From positions 62,001-126,000 of the forward strand of contig CAINJJ010000037.1 of NCBI GenBank assembly GCA_903849645.1: a stretch of 64,000 bases of DNA. Reading direction: 5' to 3'. The position numbers and the translations under genes are program-made. This DNA is from an uncultured Acidobacteriaceae bacterium. Its GTDB lineage: Bacteria; Acidobacteriota; Terriglobia; Terriglobales; Acidobacteriaceae. The notes under the pieces were generated by a model. The model ran no database searches. It was not told the DNA's origin and saw only the letters and a list, made by a program, of their open reading frames with translations. Of this stretch, positions 7,242 through 16,051 are shown piece after piece. How positions within the stretch are numbered: the first letter of the stretch is position 1; each line of letters begins with the position of its first letter.

Positions 7242-9374
7242 TTGAGGCCCAACGACGTGTATCTGGAACTGCAGAAAAGGCTTGCGAGCCACCTTCGCGC
7301 GGTACTGCTGGCAAAGTACGATCTCCCGCTCGAAAACATCCCGCTGGAGATTCCGCCCGACCTCAAATTCGGCGAACTCTCCACCCCTGTCGCCCTCCAG
7401 TTGGCCCGCACCCTCCGCAAAGCGCCCAAGATCATCGCCCAGGAGATTGTCGCCTCCCTCGCCGGCCTCGACGGCTTCGCCGGATTCGAGGTCGCCGGCG
7501 CGGGCTACATCAACGCCCGCATCGACCGCGCCGAGGCCGCGCAGAGCGTCGCCGCGGGAGAGGCATCCGAGCCCGCCGGCAAGGGCCTGCACTCGCTCGT
7601 CGAGCACACCAGCATCAACCCCAACAAGGCCGCACACGTCGGCCACCTGCGCAACGCCATCCTCGGCGACACCTTCGTTCGCCTCCTCCAGGCCGCCGGC
7701 CAAAAGGTCGATGTCCAGAACTACATCGACAACACCGGCGTCCAGGTCGCCGATGTCGTCGTCGGCTTCCTCCACCTCGAAAACAAATCCCTCGCCGACG
7801 CGCACCAGCTCCTCGAAGAACTCCGCCTCAGAGGGGAGCGGATTGACTACTACTGCTGGGACCTCTACGCCCGCACCTCGCAGTGGTATGCCAGCGGCGC
7901 CCCCGAAGAAAACGAAGCCCGCAAGAAGCTGCGCTACGCCACCCTCCACGAGCTCGAGCTCGGCAATAACGAGACCTCCGCCGTGGCCGAGCTCATCTCC
8001 ACCGCCGTCCTTCGCCGCCATCTTGAAACCATGCTCCGCCTCGGCATCGAATACGACTTCCTGCCCCGCGAGAGCGAGATCCTCCACCTCAAGTTCTGGG
8101 ATGCCGCCTTTGAACAGCTCAAACAGACCGGCGTCCTCTACTTCGAGACCGAGGGCAAAAACAAGGGCTGCTGGGTCATGACCCGCCCTGGCGCGGAGAT
8201 CACCGAGGGCGAAACCAACGAAGACGCCAAGGTCATCGTCCGCTCCAACGGCACCGTCACCTACGTGGGCAAGGACATCGCCTATCACCTCTGGAAGTTC
8301 GGCCTCCTGGGCAAGGACTTCGGCTACAAGCCCTTCTTCACTTACCCCGATCACCTGTGCTGGATCTCCACCGAACACGGCGTCGAGCCCCATCCCCACT
8401 TCGGCGGCGCACAGGCCATCTACAACGTCATCGACGCCCGCCAAAGCGACCCCCAGGCCAACGTCATCCAGGCCCTGCGCGGCATGGGCTACACCGCGCA
8501 GGCCGACCGCTACACCCACTTCAGCTATGAGATGGTCGCCCTCACCCCGCGCTGCGCCGTCGACCTCGGCTACGACGTCTCCGCCGAAGACCTCGCCCGC
8601 CCCTACATTGAAGTCAGCGGCCGCAAGGGCTTCGGCGTCAAGGCCGACGACCTCATCGACAAGCTCATCGCCGCCACCCGCGCCGAGACCGACGCCCGCC
8701 AGACAGGCCGCGACGAAGCGGAGCGCCAGCGCATCTCCGAACAGATCGCCATCGGCGCACTGCGCTACTTCATGCTCAAGTTCACCCGCAACTCGGTCAT
8801 CGCCTTCGACTTCAAGGACGCGCTCAGCTTTGAGGGCGAAACCGGCCCTTACATTCAGTACGCCGTCGTGCGCGCCCGCAACATCTTCCGCAAGGCAGCC
8901 ACCACGCCCGAAGCTGTGCTGGCCGAGTTCGCTGCGTTGACACTCCCGCAGGGAGGCGGGGGTTTCGGCCCCAGTCATTCCACCCAAACACCCGTGTCAG
9001 GGCACGACTTCAGTCGTGCCGAACAGCCCCCCAAGGAAGAGGGGGCTTTAGCCCCTGGGGGAACGTCATCTCCTGCCAGAATCGACCGCTATCTGGAAGG
9101 CGACGGCAACGAAGACATCTGGGCCCTCTGGCTCCGCGCCGCCCGCCGCACCATGGTGCTCGAGCAGTGCATTACCACCTCCGAGCCGGCCTATCTCGCC
9201 AAGCACGCCTTCCAGCTAGCCCAGGAGTTCAACAACTTCTACCACCGCCACCACATCCTCACGGAAGAGGACCCGGCGCGCAAAACCTTCCTCCTCGCCA
9301 CCGCCGCCGTTGCCCTGCGCGAGCTGATTACAGCCCTGACCTGGCTAGGCATCGAAAGCCCGGAAGCGATGTAG
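7242..9374 (+). CDS. argS: Arginyl-tRNA synthetase with repeat-derived insert
   Basis: A class I synthetase that charges tRNA(Arg). The HIGH-type motif is NPNKAAHVGHLRN near residue 132; the KMSKS region is the degenerate GRKGFG near 460, which is common in ArgS. The C-terminal DALR helical domain runs from about 625 to the end, and the N-terminal tRNA-binding domain is present. At 710 residues it is longer than usual. About 45 residues between roughly 567 and 612, including SGHDFSRAEQPPKEEGALAPGG, are encoded by an in-frame palindromic repeat. The start is TTG at 7242 with AAGGA very close; a GTG at 7257 is an alternative. Confidence 0.95.
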   Translation: MRPNDVYLELQKRLASHLRAVLLAKYDLPLENIPLEIPPDLKFGELSTPVALQLARTLRKAPKIIAQEIVASLAGLDGFAGFEVAGAGYINARIDRAEAAQSVAAGEASEPAGKGLHSLVEHTSINPNKAAHVGHLRNAILGDTFVRLLQAAGQKVDVQNYIDNTGVQVADVVVGFLHLENKSLADAHQLLEELRLRGERIDYYCWDLYARTSQWYASGAPEENEARKKLRYATLHELELGNNETSAVAELISTAVLRRHLETMLRLGIEYDFLPRESEILHLKFWDAAFEQLKQTGVLYFETEGKNKGCWVMTRPGAEITEGETNEDAKVIVRSNGTVTYVGKDIAYHLWKFGLLGKDFGYKPFFTYPDHLCWISTEHGVEPHPHFGGAQAIYNVIDARQSDPQANVIQALRGMGYTAQADRYTHFSYEMVALTPRCAVDLGYDVSAEDLARPYIEVSGRKGFGVKADDLIDKLIAATRAETDARQTGRDEAERQRISEQIAIGALRYFMLKFTRNSVIAFDFKDALSFEGETGPYIQYAVVRARNIFRKAATTPEAVLAEFAALTLPQGGGGFGPSHSTQTPVSGHDFSRAEQPPKEEGALAPGGTSSPARIDRYLEGDGNEDIWALWLRAARRTMVLEQCITTSEPAYLAKHAFQLAQEFNNFYHRHHILTEEDPARKTFLLATAAVALRELITALTWLGIESPEAM
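8994..9060. repeat. Palindromic repeat inside argS
   Basis: This element starts with GTGTCAG and the perfect palindrome GGCACGACTTCAGTCGTGCC (9001-9020), then a variable middle, then GGGCTTTAGCCCCTGGGG. The outer 28 and 18 bases are identical to those of the intergenic element at 37723-37788; only the middle differs. Here it is read through in frame within argS without a stop codon. Confidence 0.85.
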
Positions 9375-9420
9375 TTGGAGGCTTGGTTTCAGGATGGAAG
9401 GAAGCCGTCCGGAAATTGCT

Positions 9421-9455
9421 GTGCCCCATATCCCGATAGCCGGAACCTGGGGCAC
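9421..9455. repeat. Intergenic inverted repeat between argS and pepA
   Basis: GTGCCCCA (9421-9428) is complementary to TGGGGCAC (9448-9455). It resembles the outer arm of the GGTGCCCCAGGTCCC repeat family and lies between the convergent argS and pepA genes. It has no T-run, so a terminator role is doubtful. The adjacent CTGTCCACTGTCCACTGTCC is a short tandem repeat. Confidence 0.5.
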
Positions 9456-9567
9456 GCATCTTCGTTTTCAATCTCGCCATTCAAGGGCGTGAGCCAGCTC
9501 TGAAAAAACAAGGTGGGTAATCAAGACCACGTCAGCAAACTGGCCCCTGTCCACTGTCCACTGTCCC

Positions 9568-11070
9568 CTAGTAGCTCCTCACCCACTCCAATATCGACCG
9601 CACCGCCACCCCGCTTGGTCCCTTCGCGATATACGGCCGGTTCTCTTCCACCCACGCCAGCCCCGCGATATCCAGATGAATCCACGGCGTCTCTTCCGCA
9701 AACACCTTCAGGAACTCCGCCGCCGTCGAGGCCCCGCCCCAGCGCCCGCCCGTGTTCTTGATGTCGCCAATGTCGCTCTTGATCTGCTCGGCGTACTCCT
9801 CGCCCAGCGGCAGCCGCCAGAACTTCTCGCCCGACGTCGCCAGCGCGCCCTCGAACCTGGCATAGGTCTCATCGTCGTTTGAAAACGCTCCGGCATTCGT
9901 CATGCCGAGCGCCACCACGCACGCCCCTGTCAGAGTCGCCGCGTCAATCAGGTGCGTGCAGCCGAGTTGCTTGGCATAGGTCAGCCCGTCGGCCAGCACC
10001 AGCCGCCCCTCGGCGTCGGTATTGATCACGTCAATGGTCTTGCCCGACATGGCCGTCACCACGTCGCCGGGCTTGTAAGCCTTGCCGTCCGGCATGTTCT
10101 CCGCAGCGCACACAATTCCGATTACCCGCACCCGCGGCTTCAGCAGCGCAATGGCCCGCATGGCGCCGATCATCGCCGCGCCGCCGGCCATGTCGTACTT
10201 CATCTTCTCCATGTTGTCGCCGGGCTTGAGCGAGATGCCGCCCGTATCAAACGTGATGCCCTTGCCCACCAGTCCAAGCAGCGGGCCATCCGTAACGCCC
10301 TCCGGCTCATACCGCAGGACAATCAGCGCCGGCGGCTCCACCGAACCCTGCGACACGCTCCAGAACGCGCCCATCTTCAGCTCGTGGAGCTTGTCGGTCG
10401 AGAAGACCTCCGCCTTCAGCCCCACTTCCGCGGCCATCTCCGCCGCCCGCTGCCCCAGAACCGTCGGCGTCAGCTTGTTGCCCGGCTCATTGACCAGCGT
10501 GCGCGTAAAGTTCTGGCTCTCGCCAATTGCAATGCCCTCGGCAAAACCCGCCTCGGTCGCTGCGCGGTCGGCGCCTGCCGCGGACGCCAGGACAAACGAC
10601 TGCACGCTCAGGTCCTTGCGGTCGCTGCGATAGGTGTCCGGGTCAAAGTCTCCCACAAACGCGCCTTCGACCGCTGCACGCGCCGAAGCGCCGGCTGCCA
10701 GTTCCGCTTCGGGCAGCGCAAACACCAGTTCCCGAATCCCGCGCGGTTTTGTGTAGCGAACCGCGGTTCCCGCGGCGCTGCGCATGGCGTGCACCGCGAC
10801 CTTGGCCTGTTTCCCCAGGCCGACAATCAGCAGCCTCTTGGCAGCGAGTCCCGCCGGCGCGTGCAGCAACACGGTCTCGTTCGCTCCTGCCTTGTACTCC
10901 CCGCTCGCCAGCACGGCAGCCGCCGCGGCCAGCACAGCCGGGTCGCTGGTTAGCAGCACAGGCTGCGGCTTGGCCTCGGGTCCCTTGGCGGTTTGGGTGT
11001 CGGCGGCCACCACGGCCAGCAGTTCGGTTTCGATTCCAGCTAGAGGGGCAAAAGTGAGTTCAGTGCGCAT
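9568..11070 (-). CDS. pepA: Leucyl aminopeptidase (M17 family)
   Basis: A 500-residue cytosolic aminopeptidase that removes N-terminal residues from peptides, usually as a hexamer with two metals per subunit. The family signature NTDAEGRLVLADGL lies near residue 349, and the metal/lysine region GKGITFDTGGISLKPG with MKYDMAGGAA near 260-290. The N-terminal regulatory domain is present. The ATG at 11070 was chosen; the track extension to 11184 has no similarity to the family. It is convergent with argS and divergent from the AbrB/PIN pair. Confidence 0.94.
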   Translation of the reverse strand: MRTELTFAPLAGIETELLAVVAADTQTAKGPEAKPQPVLLTSDPAVLAAAAAVLASGEYKAGANETVLLHAPAGLAAKRLLIVGLGKQAKVAVHAMRSAAGTAVRYTKPRGIRELVFALPEAELAAGASARAAVEGAFVGDFDPDTYRSDRKDLSVQSFVLASAAGADRAATEAGFAEGIAIGESQNFTRTLVNEPGNKLTPTVLGQRAAEMAAEVGLKAEVFSTDKLHELKMGAFWSVSQGSVEPPALIVLRYEPEGVTDGPLLGLVGKGITFDTGGISLKPGDNMEKMKYDMAGGAAMIGAMRAIALLKPRVRVIGIVCAAENMPDGKAYKPGDVVTAMSGKTIDVINTDAEGRLVLADGLTYAKQLGCTHLIDAATLTGACVVALGMTNAGAFSNDDETYARFEGALATSGEKFWRLPLGEEYAEQIKSDIGDIKNTGGRWGGASTAAEFLKVFAEETPWIHLDIAGLAWVEENRPYIAKGPSGVAVRSILEWVRSY

Positions 11071-11177
11071 GGTCCCATTATTCCACCGCCATGAGGATTG
11101 GAAAACTCCGCCGTCCTTCGATCTCCACTTCATTCCGGGAACTGAGGGATCGGGCAGGTCGGGCCTGTGCTCAGGAA

Positions 11178-11201
11178 TTGACATATTCTATCTATGTGTC
11201 A
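11178..11201 (+). promoter_or_regulatory. Candidate promoter/operator of AbrB-PIN operon
   Basis: A perfect -35-like TTGACA (11178-11183) lies inside an imperfect inverted repeat, TGACATA-N7-TATGTGTCA, about 20 bases before the antitoxin ATG. No good -10 hexamer is seen at 17 bases. By analogy with other toxin-antitoxin operons it may be an autoregulatory operator, but this is inference. Confidence 0.35.
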
Positions 11202-11221
11202 CAAAATCAACATGGGTCAAT

Positions 11222-11506
11222 ATGGACACCCCAGCCAACAACCTCTCTCCTTTGCGCTCGCGCATCAATGCCAACGGCCGCGTCGTCATCCCCTCGGAGA
11301 TGCGCCGGCAGATGGGCCTGAGTCCAGGCGACTCCGTTGTCATGTCTGTTCAGGATGGGGTTCTCACCATGGAATCCCTGCAGGCGCGGGTCCGCCGGGT
11401 TCAGCAGAGCCTGCGCCGGCTCATCGACCCGGACCGCCGCCTCTCCGACGAGTTGATCGCCGAAAGACGTGAAGAGGCGCGCAAAGAGGCTGCGGAGAAT
11501 GACTGA
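11222..11506 (+). CDS. AbrB/SpoVT-type antitoxin
   Basis: A 94-residue protein with an N-terminal swapped-hairpin AbrB domain: RINANGRVVIPSEMRRQMGL and GDSVVMSVQDGVLTME. A charged helical C-terminal half (RVRRVQQSLRRLIDPDRRLSDELIAERREEARKEA) is suited to binding a toxin. The ATG at 11222 was taken; the track ORF extends far upstream without AbrB sequence. The stop overlaps the start of the PIN gene by eight bases, which suggests translational coupling. It probably binds its own promoter. Confidence 0.85.
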   Translation: MDTPANNLSPLRSRINANGRVVIPSEMRRQMGLSPGDSVVMSVQDGVLTMESLQARVRRVQQSLRRLIDPDRRLSDELIAERREEARKEAAEND

Positions 11507-11882
11507 CGTCGTTCTGGATGCCTCCGCTCTGATGGCTCTGCTTCGCGCAGAAGAAGGGGCAGACAAGGTGCTCGCTTGCCTGTCGCGGGCCGTGGTCAGC
11601 GCGGTGAATCAGGCCGAGGTGCAGACTAAACTGGTTGCCTCCGGAATCGATGAGAAGCTTGCCTGGTGGCACATCGACGAGATCGGCTGCCCCTCGGTAC
11701 CCTTCGACGAACAGCAGGCCAGGGTGGCCGGCGGGCTCGTCAAAGTCACCCGGGACTTCGGCCTCTCCCTGGGCGACCGCGCCTGCCTGGCCCTCGCCCT
11801 CGAGCGAAAGGCAGTGGTCTATACCACTGACAAAGTCTGGTCCAATCTCGCGCTTGGCATCCAAATCGAAGTCATCCGCTGA
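11499..11882 (+). CDS. PIN-domain toxin
   Basis: A 127-residue PIN ribonuclease partnered with the AbrB-type antitoxin. Acidic residues expected for the metal site are seen in VVLDASALMALL (N-terminus), NQAEVQTKL, LSLGDRACLALAL and TTDKVWSNL. The ATG at 11499 lies within the antitoxin's last codons (8-base overlap). It is unrelated in detail to the other VapC in the window, so the region carries two separate PIN modules. The RNA target cannot be inferred. Confidence 0.86.
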   Translation: MTDVVLDASALMALLRAEEGADKVLACLSRAVVSAVNQAEVQTKLVASGIDEKLAWWHIDEIGCPSVPFDEQQARVAGGLVKVTRDFGLSLGDRACLALALERKAVVYTTDKVWSNLALGIQIEVIR

Positions 11883-11905
11883 CTCCGCCTCTTTGAAGGG
11901 GCCCT

Positions 11906-12457
11906 CTACCGGCCCATGCGATGCTTGCTGGCGTTCACCGCGGCCCTTGCCTCGCGGTCGCCTTCGCGGCGCTTTTCGGTCTCCCGCTTGTCCCAGTCCT
12001 GCTTGCCCTTGGCCACGGCCAGTTCGCACTTGACCCGTCCGTTGCGAAAGTAGAGGCGCGTCGGGATGAGCGTGTGGCCTTTGACCTGCGTCTTCGACAA
12101 TAGCTTGCGAACCTCTTCGCGATGCATTAGCAGCTTGCGCGTCCGGGTTTCGTCATGATTCGCCATATTGCCGTGGGAGTAGGGACCGATATGCAGATTC
12201 AGCAGGAAGGCTTCGCCGTCCTTGATCAGACCGTAGGCATCCCTCAGGTTGGCCTTGCCCTCCCGGATGGACTTGACTTCGGTGCCCCGCAGCGCCACTC
12301 CCGCTTCGTACTTCTCCAGCAAAAAGTAGTTGTGGCTCGCCATGCGATTGTGCGCGGCGTCCCGTTCGCCGCTGGCCACCGGGTCGCGGGGCTTGGACGG
12401 CTTCTGGGGGCCGGAGCTCACCGGCTGCACGATCACGTGGCTGGTTTGGCGCGCCAT
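11906..12457 (-). CDS. smpB: SsrA-binding protein SmpB
   Basis: A 183-residue partner of tmRNA in trans-translation, which rescues stalled ribosomes. Typical sequence is present: NRMASHNYFLLEKYEAGVALRGTEVKSIREGK, then HIGPYSHGN and KLLMHREEVRKL, with a basic tail (KQDWDKRETEKRREGDREARAA). The N-terminal 40 residues before NRMASHNYF are longer than in many homologues. The ATG at 12457 was chosen; an in-frame ATG 24 bases upstream is possible. No tmRNA gene was recognised in this window. It is convergent with the PIN gene and divergent from the secretin gene. Confidence 0.94.
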   Translation of the reverse strand: MARQTSHVIVQPVSSGPQKPSKPRDPVASGERDAAHNRMASHNYFLLEKYEAGVALRGTEVKSIREGKANLRDAYGLIKDGEAFLLNLHIGPYSHGNMANHDETRTRKLLMHREEVRKLLSKTQVKGHTLIPTRLYFRNGRVKCELAVAKGKQDWDKRETEKRREGDREARAAVNASKHRMGR

Positions 12458-12652
12458 CGGGAAGAGTCCTCGAATCTTCATCCTAGCATTGACGCGGGTT
12501 TCAGCCGTGTCCCTGCGGGGCTTTGCTAAAATGGGGCATCGTTGGATGGCAATCACCACCGATAGAAACAGCGACACGATTCGCGTCTGGGGCGGCCAAG
12601 GCAGCCCGCGGGAGTCCGGTATGCTCGGCCGGCCAGGACGCATGGGAGTACG

Positions 12653-15043
12653 ATGATCCGCCGCGCTTTTGGTCCGCTAGTCTCCAGTGCCGTTTCCTGG
12701 ATCACCCTTCTTGCCGTCGTGGCCGTCTTTGGCCTGTCCAGCGATTCACTGCGCGCTGAGTCGGCAAAGTCCTACTACAAGCGCGGCCAGGCCGCCGAGG
12801 CCCGCGAAGACTACGACGCGGCCTTTGACAACTTCCAAAAGGCCAACGCCAAGGACCCCAAGGACCTGCAGTTCCGCACCGCGCTCTACCGCGTGCGCGT
12901 CTCGGCTGGAGCCATGCACATCTCCAAGGGCCGCAAGCTGAGCCAGGCCGGCGACGAGCAGGGCGCCCTGGCCGAGTTTCTCCACGCCGCCGAGGTCGAC
13001 CCCGGCAACGAGGCCGCCCAGCAGGAGATCGCCCGCATCAAGCAGAAGCAGGGCGAAGCCGTACCCCATGGCGAGATTGGCATTCCCGGCGAGGAAAGTG
13101 CAGCCGCGGAGATTGACACCATGTCCTCCCCGGTTGTCCTCAAGCCGCTCTCCAATGAGCCTCTGACCCTGCACATGGTGGAAGACGCCAAGGTTGTCTA
13201 CCAGGCGGTGGGCCGCGCCGCCGGCGTCAACATCATCTTTGACCCCGACTACACCGCCAAGCGCATCCAGGTGGACCTCAACAACGTCTCACTCCTCGAT
13301 GCCCTCCGCATCGTCGGGACAATCTCCAACACCTTCTGGCGTCCGGTCACCGACAACACCGTCTTTGTGGCCCAGAACAGCCGCGCAAAGCGCACCGACT
13401 ACGACGAGCAGGCGGTCCAGACCTTCTACCTCACCAACGCCTGGCAGCAGAACGACCTGACCGACGTTCAGACCGCCATCCGCAACGTGCTGCCCAACGC
13501 CAAGGTCTACGGCGTGGCCAGCCAGAACGCCATCGTGATGCGCGCCACCCCCGACGAACTGCTCCTGGCGCAAAAGCTCATCAACGATCTCGACAAGGCC
13601 CGGCCTGAGGTCGTGGTCGATATCGCGGTCCTCGAGGTCAGCAAGAACTGGCAGCGCACCCTCGGCATCTCCTGGCCCAGCAGCGTCGGCGTGGCCCTCA
13701 CGAACAACACCGCCAGCACCTCCACATCCACCACGACCACAACCACCTCAAGCTCCTCCTCCACACCCAGCATCTACGACCTGGCTCACCTCAAGGCGAG
13801 CAACTTCGCGGTCAGCGTGGGCGGGGCAACGCTCAACCTGCTCCTTACCGACTCCAACACCAAGGTGCTCCAGAACCCTCGCATCCGCGCCACCGACCAG
13901 CAAAAAGCCACCATGAAGATCGGCTCGCGCATCCCCATCGCCACCGGCTCCTATCAGTCCGGCGCGGGTGTCTCCGCCGTCAGTTCGCTGGTCAATACCC
14001 AGTTCCAGTACCAGGACGTGGGCGTCAACATCGAGATGACCCCCACCGTCCACTTTGACCACGATGTGACCCTCAAGATCAAGATCGAGGTCACCTCCCA
14101 GAGCGGCTCCGTCACCATCAGCGGCGTCACCGAGCCCATCCTCTCGCAGCGCGTGGTGGACCAGGTCATCCGCCTCCGCGAGGGTGAGGCCAACATCCTG
14201 GGCGGCATCCAGGACCGGCAAAACCAGGTCAGTTGGACCGGCATCCCCGGCCTCAGCACCATCCCCATCCTCAAATACATCTTCGGCTCCAACGACCGCT
14301 CCGTGCAGGACGACGAGATCGTCTTTGTCCTCGTGCCCCACGTAGTTCGTTCCCAGTCGCTGGACGCCGCCAACCTCCGCACCATCGACACCGGCGCCGG
14401 ACAGACCATCGAGCTGCGCCGCACGGCTCCCGATGCCCAGCCCGCACAGCCCGTCCCAACTCCGGCGGTCCGCACGCCCATCTCCCGGAACTCGACCGTA
14501 GGCACGGTCCCCGGCCAGACCGCCCTTGCGGCAGCCCCTGCGGCCATGGATCAACTGCGCCAGGCTGCAGACGCCAGCCCCACCGCCGCGTTGCCACCGC
14601 CGCCGCTGCTCTCAGGCCCGGCCTCCGCGCAGGTGGTCACCTTCGGCCTTCCGCCGCAGCCCGGCCCCGTCGCCAACGGCTCCATCTTCACGGTTCCCGT
14701 CCTGCTCAGCGGCGGGGCCGACATCGCCTCGGTGCCGCTGCAGGTCCAGTACGACCCTTCCAAGCTCTCGCTCATCAACGTCGATAACGGCGACTTCCTT
14801 GGCCGGGACGGCCAGGCGGTCGCGGTCGTTCACCGCGACGACGGACCCGGCAATATCCTCATCAACGCATCGCGTCCCCCCGGAGCCGCCGGCGTGAGCG
14901 GTGACGGCATCGTCTGCGTCCTTAGTTTCCAGGCCAAAACTGCCGGGGAGAGCGTTGTCGAGATCACTCGCCCCGCAGCGGTCAACAGCAAGCAGATCCA
15001 GTTGCAGACCAGGGGCGCCCAGGTCAAAGTGGTTGTTAAGTAA
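12653..15043 (+). CDS. Secretin with TPR and C-terminal cohesin-like domain
   Basis: A 796-residue outer-membrane secretin (GspD/PilQ superfamily). Order: signal peptide; TPR-like helices (SYYKRGQAAEAREDYDAAFDNF, about 38-140); a secretin N-domain with VNIIFDPDY and SLLDALRIV (about 185-250); a second N-domain (about 255-330); a Ser/Thr-rich tract near 350-370; and the secretin barrel with VGVNIEMTPTVH and GLSTIPILKYIFG (to about 570). A Pro-rich linker leads to a cohesin-like domain (about 660-796: VPLQVQYDPSKLSLINV). The pilin genes follow directly. Which machine it serves is uncertain, so no symbol is given. Confidence 0.9.
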   Translation: MIRRAFGPLVSSAVSWITLLAVVAVFGLSSDSLRAESAKSYYKRGQAAEAREDYDAAFDNFQKANAKDPKDLQFRTALYRVRVSAGAMHISKGRKLSQAGDEQGALAEFLHAAEVDPGNEAAQQEIARIKQKQGEAVPHGEIGIPGEESAAAEIDTMSSPVVLKPLSNEPLTLHMVEDAKVVYQAVGRAAGVNIIFDPDYTAKRIQVDLNNVSLLDALRIVGTISNTFWRPVTDNTVFVAQNSRAKRTDYDEQAVQTFYLTNAWQQNDLTDVQTAIRNVLPNAKVYGVASQNAIVMRATPDELLLAQKLINDLDKARPEVVVDIAVLEVSKNWQRTLGISWPSSVGVALTNNTASTSTSTTTTTTSSSSSTPSIYDLAHLKASNFAVSVGGATLNLLLTDSNTKVLQNPRIRATDQQKATMKIGSRIPIATGSYQSGAGVSAVSSLVNTQFQYQDVGVNIEMTPTVHFDHDVTLKIKIEVTSQSGSVTISGVTEPILSQRVVDQVIRLREGEANILGGIQDRQNQVSWTGIPGLSTIPILKYIFGSNDRSVQDDEIVFVLVPHVVRSQSLDAANLRTIDTGAGQTIELRRTAPDAQPAQPVPTPAVRTPISRNSTVGTVPGQTALAAAPAAMDQLRQAADASPTAALPPPPLLSGPASAQVVTFGLPPQPGPVANGSIFTVPVLLSGGADIASVPLQVQYDPSKLSLINVDNGDFLGRDGQAVAVVHRDDGPGNILINASRPPGAAGVSGDGIVCVLSFQAKTAGESVVEITRPAAVNSKQIQLQTRGAQVKVVVK

Positions 15044-15076
15044 CCCCGGCGCACTGCGCCACGAGGCATTTTGAAG

Positions 15077-15568
15077 ATGAGGTCGGCTTTCGTCTCCACA
15101 TCCCGGCCAATTCGCTCGGATCGCGGCCGGGAACGGGGACTCACCCTCGTCGAACTCATCGTGACCGTCGCCATTCTTGCCATCCTCGCCTCGGCGGCAT
15201 TGCCTCTGGCGCGCTTCAAGGTCAAGCGGGAGCGCGAGCGGGAACTGCGGCGGGATCTGTGGGAGATGCGCGACGCCATCGACCACTACAAGGACGCGGC
15301 GGACAAGGGCGCCTTTCAGACAAAGCTGGATAGCCAGAACTATCCGCCCGACCTGGAGACGCTCGTCAAAGGAGAAGATGTGGCCGGCAAGAAGCTCAAG
15401 TTTCTGCGCCGCATCCCCGTCGACCCCATGACCGGCCAGGCCGAGTGGGGGCTTCGCTCCATGCAGGATGACCCGACTGGCGACTCCTATGGCGGGCAAA
15501 GCGTATTTGATGTGTACTCAAAGTCGCAGGGCACGGCCCTCGACGGAACCAGGTATTCGACATGGTAG
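15077..15568 (+). CDS. GspG-like pseudopilin
   Basis: A 163-residue type II pseudopilin-like protein. The prepilin peptidase site and transmembrane helix are clear: RERGLTLVELIVTVAILAILASAALPLARF, cleaved before the Leu/Thr that follows Gly. The C-terminal globular part has the GspG-type YPPDLETLVKG and RRIPVDPMTGQAEWGLRS. I prefer the ATG at 15077, with GAGG ten bases upstream; the track uses TTG at 15071. It overlaps the next pilin gene by seven bases and follows the secretin gene. Confidence 0.88.
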   Translation: MRSAFVSTSRPIRSDRGRERGLTLVELIVTVAILAILASAALPLARFKVKRERERELRRDLWEMRDAIDHYKDAADKGAFQTKLDSQNYPPDLETLVKGEDVAGKKLKFLRRIPVDPMTGQAEWGLRSMQDDPTGDSYGGQSVFDVYSKSQGTALDGTRYSTW

Positions 15569-15999
15569 CCGGCGGGGCAGGACGGAGAGGGGGGGCAGTG
15601 CGCGGAACTAAAAAACAAGACGCGGGCTTCACGCTGGTTGAGCTCATGATCGTCATGGCCATCATCGGCGTGCTGGCCGTCGTGGCCATTCCCAACTTCA
15701 TCAGTTCCATCAAGCAGGCCCGTGAAGCCGTGCTCAAGGAAGACCTCCACGTGCTCCGGGCGGCCATCGACTCCTACACCATGGACAAGCAGAAAGCCCC
15801 CCAGTCGCTCGACGACCTCATCCAGGACGGCTACCTCAAGTCCATTCCCGAGGACCCCATGACCCGCGCCAAAGACACCTGGGTCACTGACACCAGCGAC
15901 TCCATGCACTCGCTCGACCAGACTGACCCCGGCATCGACAACATCCACTCCGGCTCCCAGGAGATCGGCTCCGACGGGCAAGCTTACTCGCTCTGGTAA
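15562..15999 (+). CDS. Second GspG-like pseudopilin
   Basis: A 145-residue prepilin-like protein. DAGFTLVELMIVMAIIGVLAVVAIPNF is a textbook prepilin cleavage site and N-terminal helix, with Glu five residues after cleavage. Downstream sequence APQSLDDLIQDGYLKSIPEDPMT matches the GspG pattern. The basic leader (about 22 residues) is rather long. Its start codon overlaps the stop of the previous pilin gene (ATGGTAG), so the two are probably translationally coupled. It may be a major or minor subunit of the same pseudopilus. Confidence 0.88.
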   Translation: MVAGGAGRRGGAVRGTKKQDAGFTLVELMIVMAIIGVLAVVAIPNFISSIKQAREAVLKEDLHVLRAAIDSYTMDKQKAPQSLDDLIQDGYLKSIPEDPMTRAKDTWVTDTSDSMHSLDQTDPGIDNIHSGSQEIGSDGQAYSLW

Positions 16000-16051
16000 C
16001 CTTCTTGCTCCTTTCCATCGTACGGACGCCCCGGAACTGCTCCCTCTCCTC

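Noticed and set aside
7233-8987. Long minus-strand ORF (584 residues) opposite argS
   Set aside because: It is antisense to a clear arginyl-tRNA synthetase; long open antisense frames are expected in GC-rich genes. The same holds for 45685-48159, 1427-2884 and 2709-4748.
9545-9567. CTGTCCACTGTCCACTGTCC tandem repeat as a CRISPR or iteron
   Set aside because: Only about three short units, with no spacers and no cas or rep genes.
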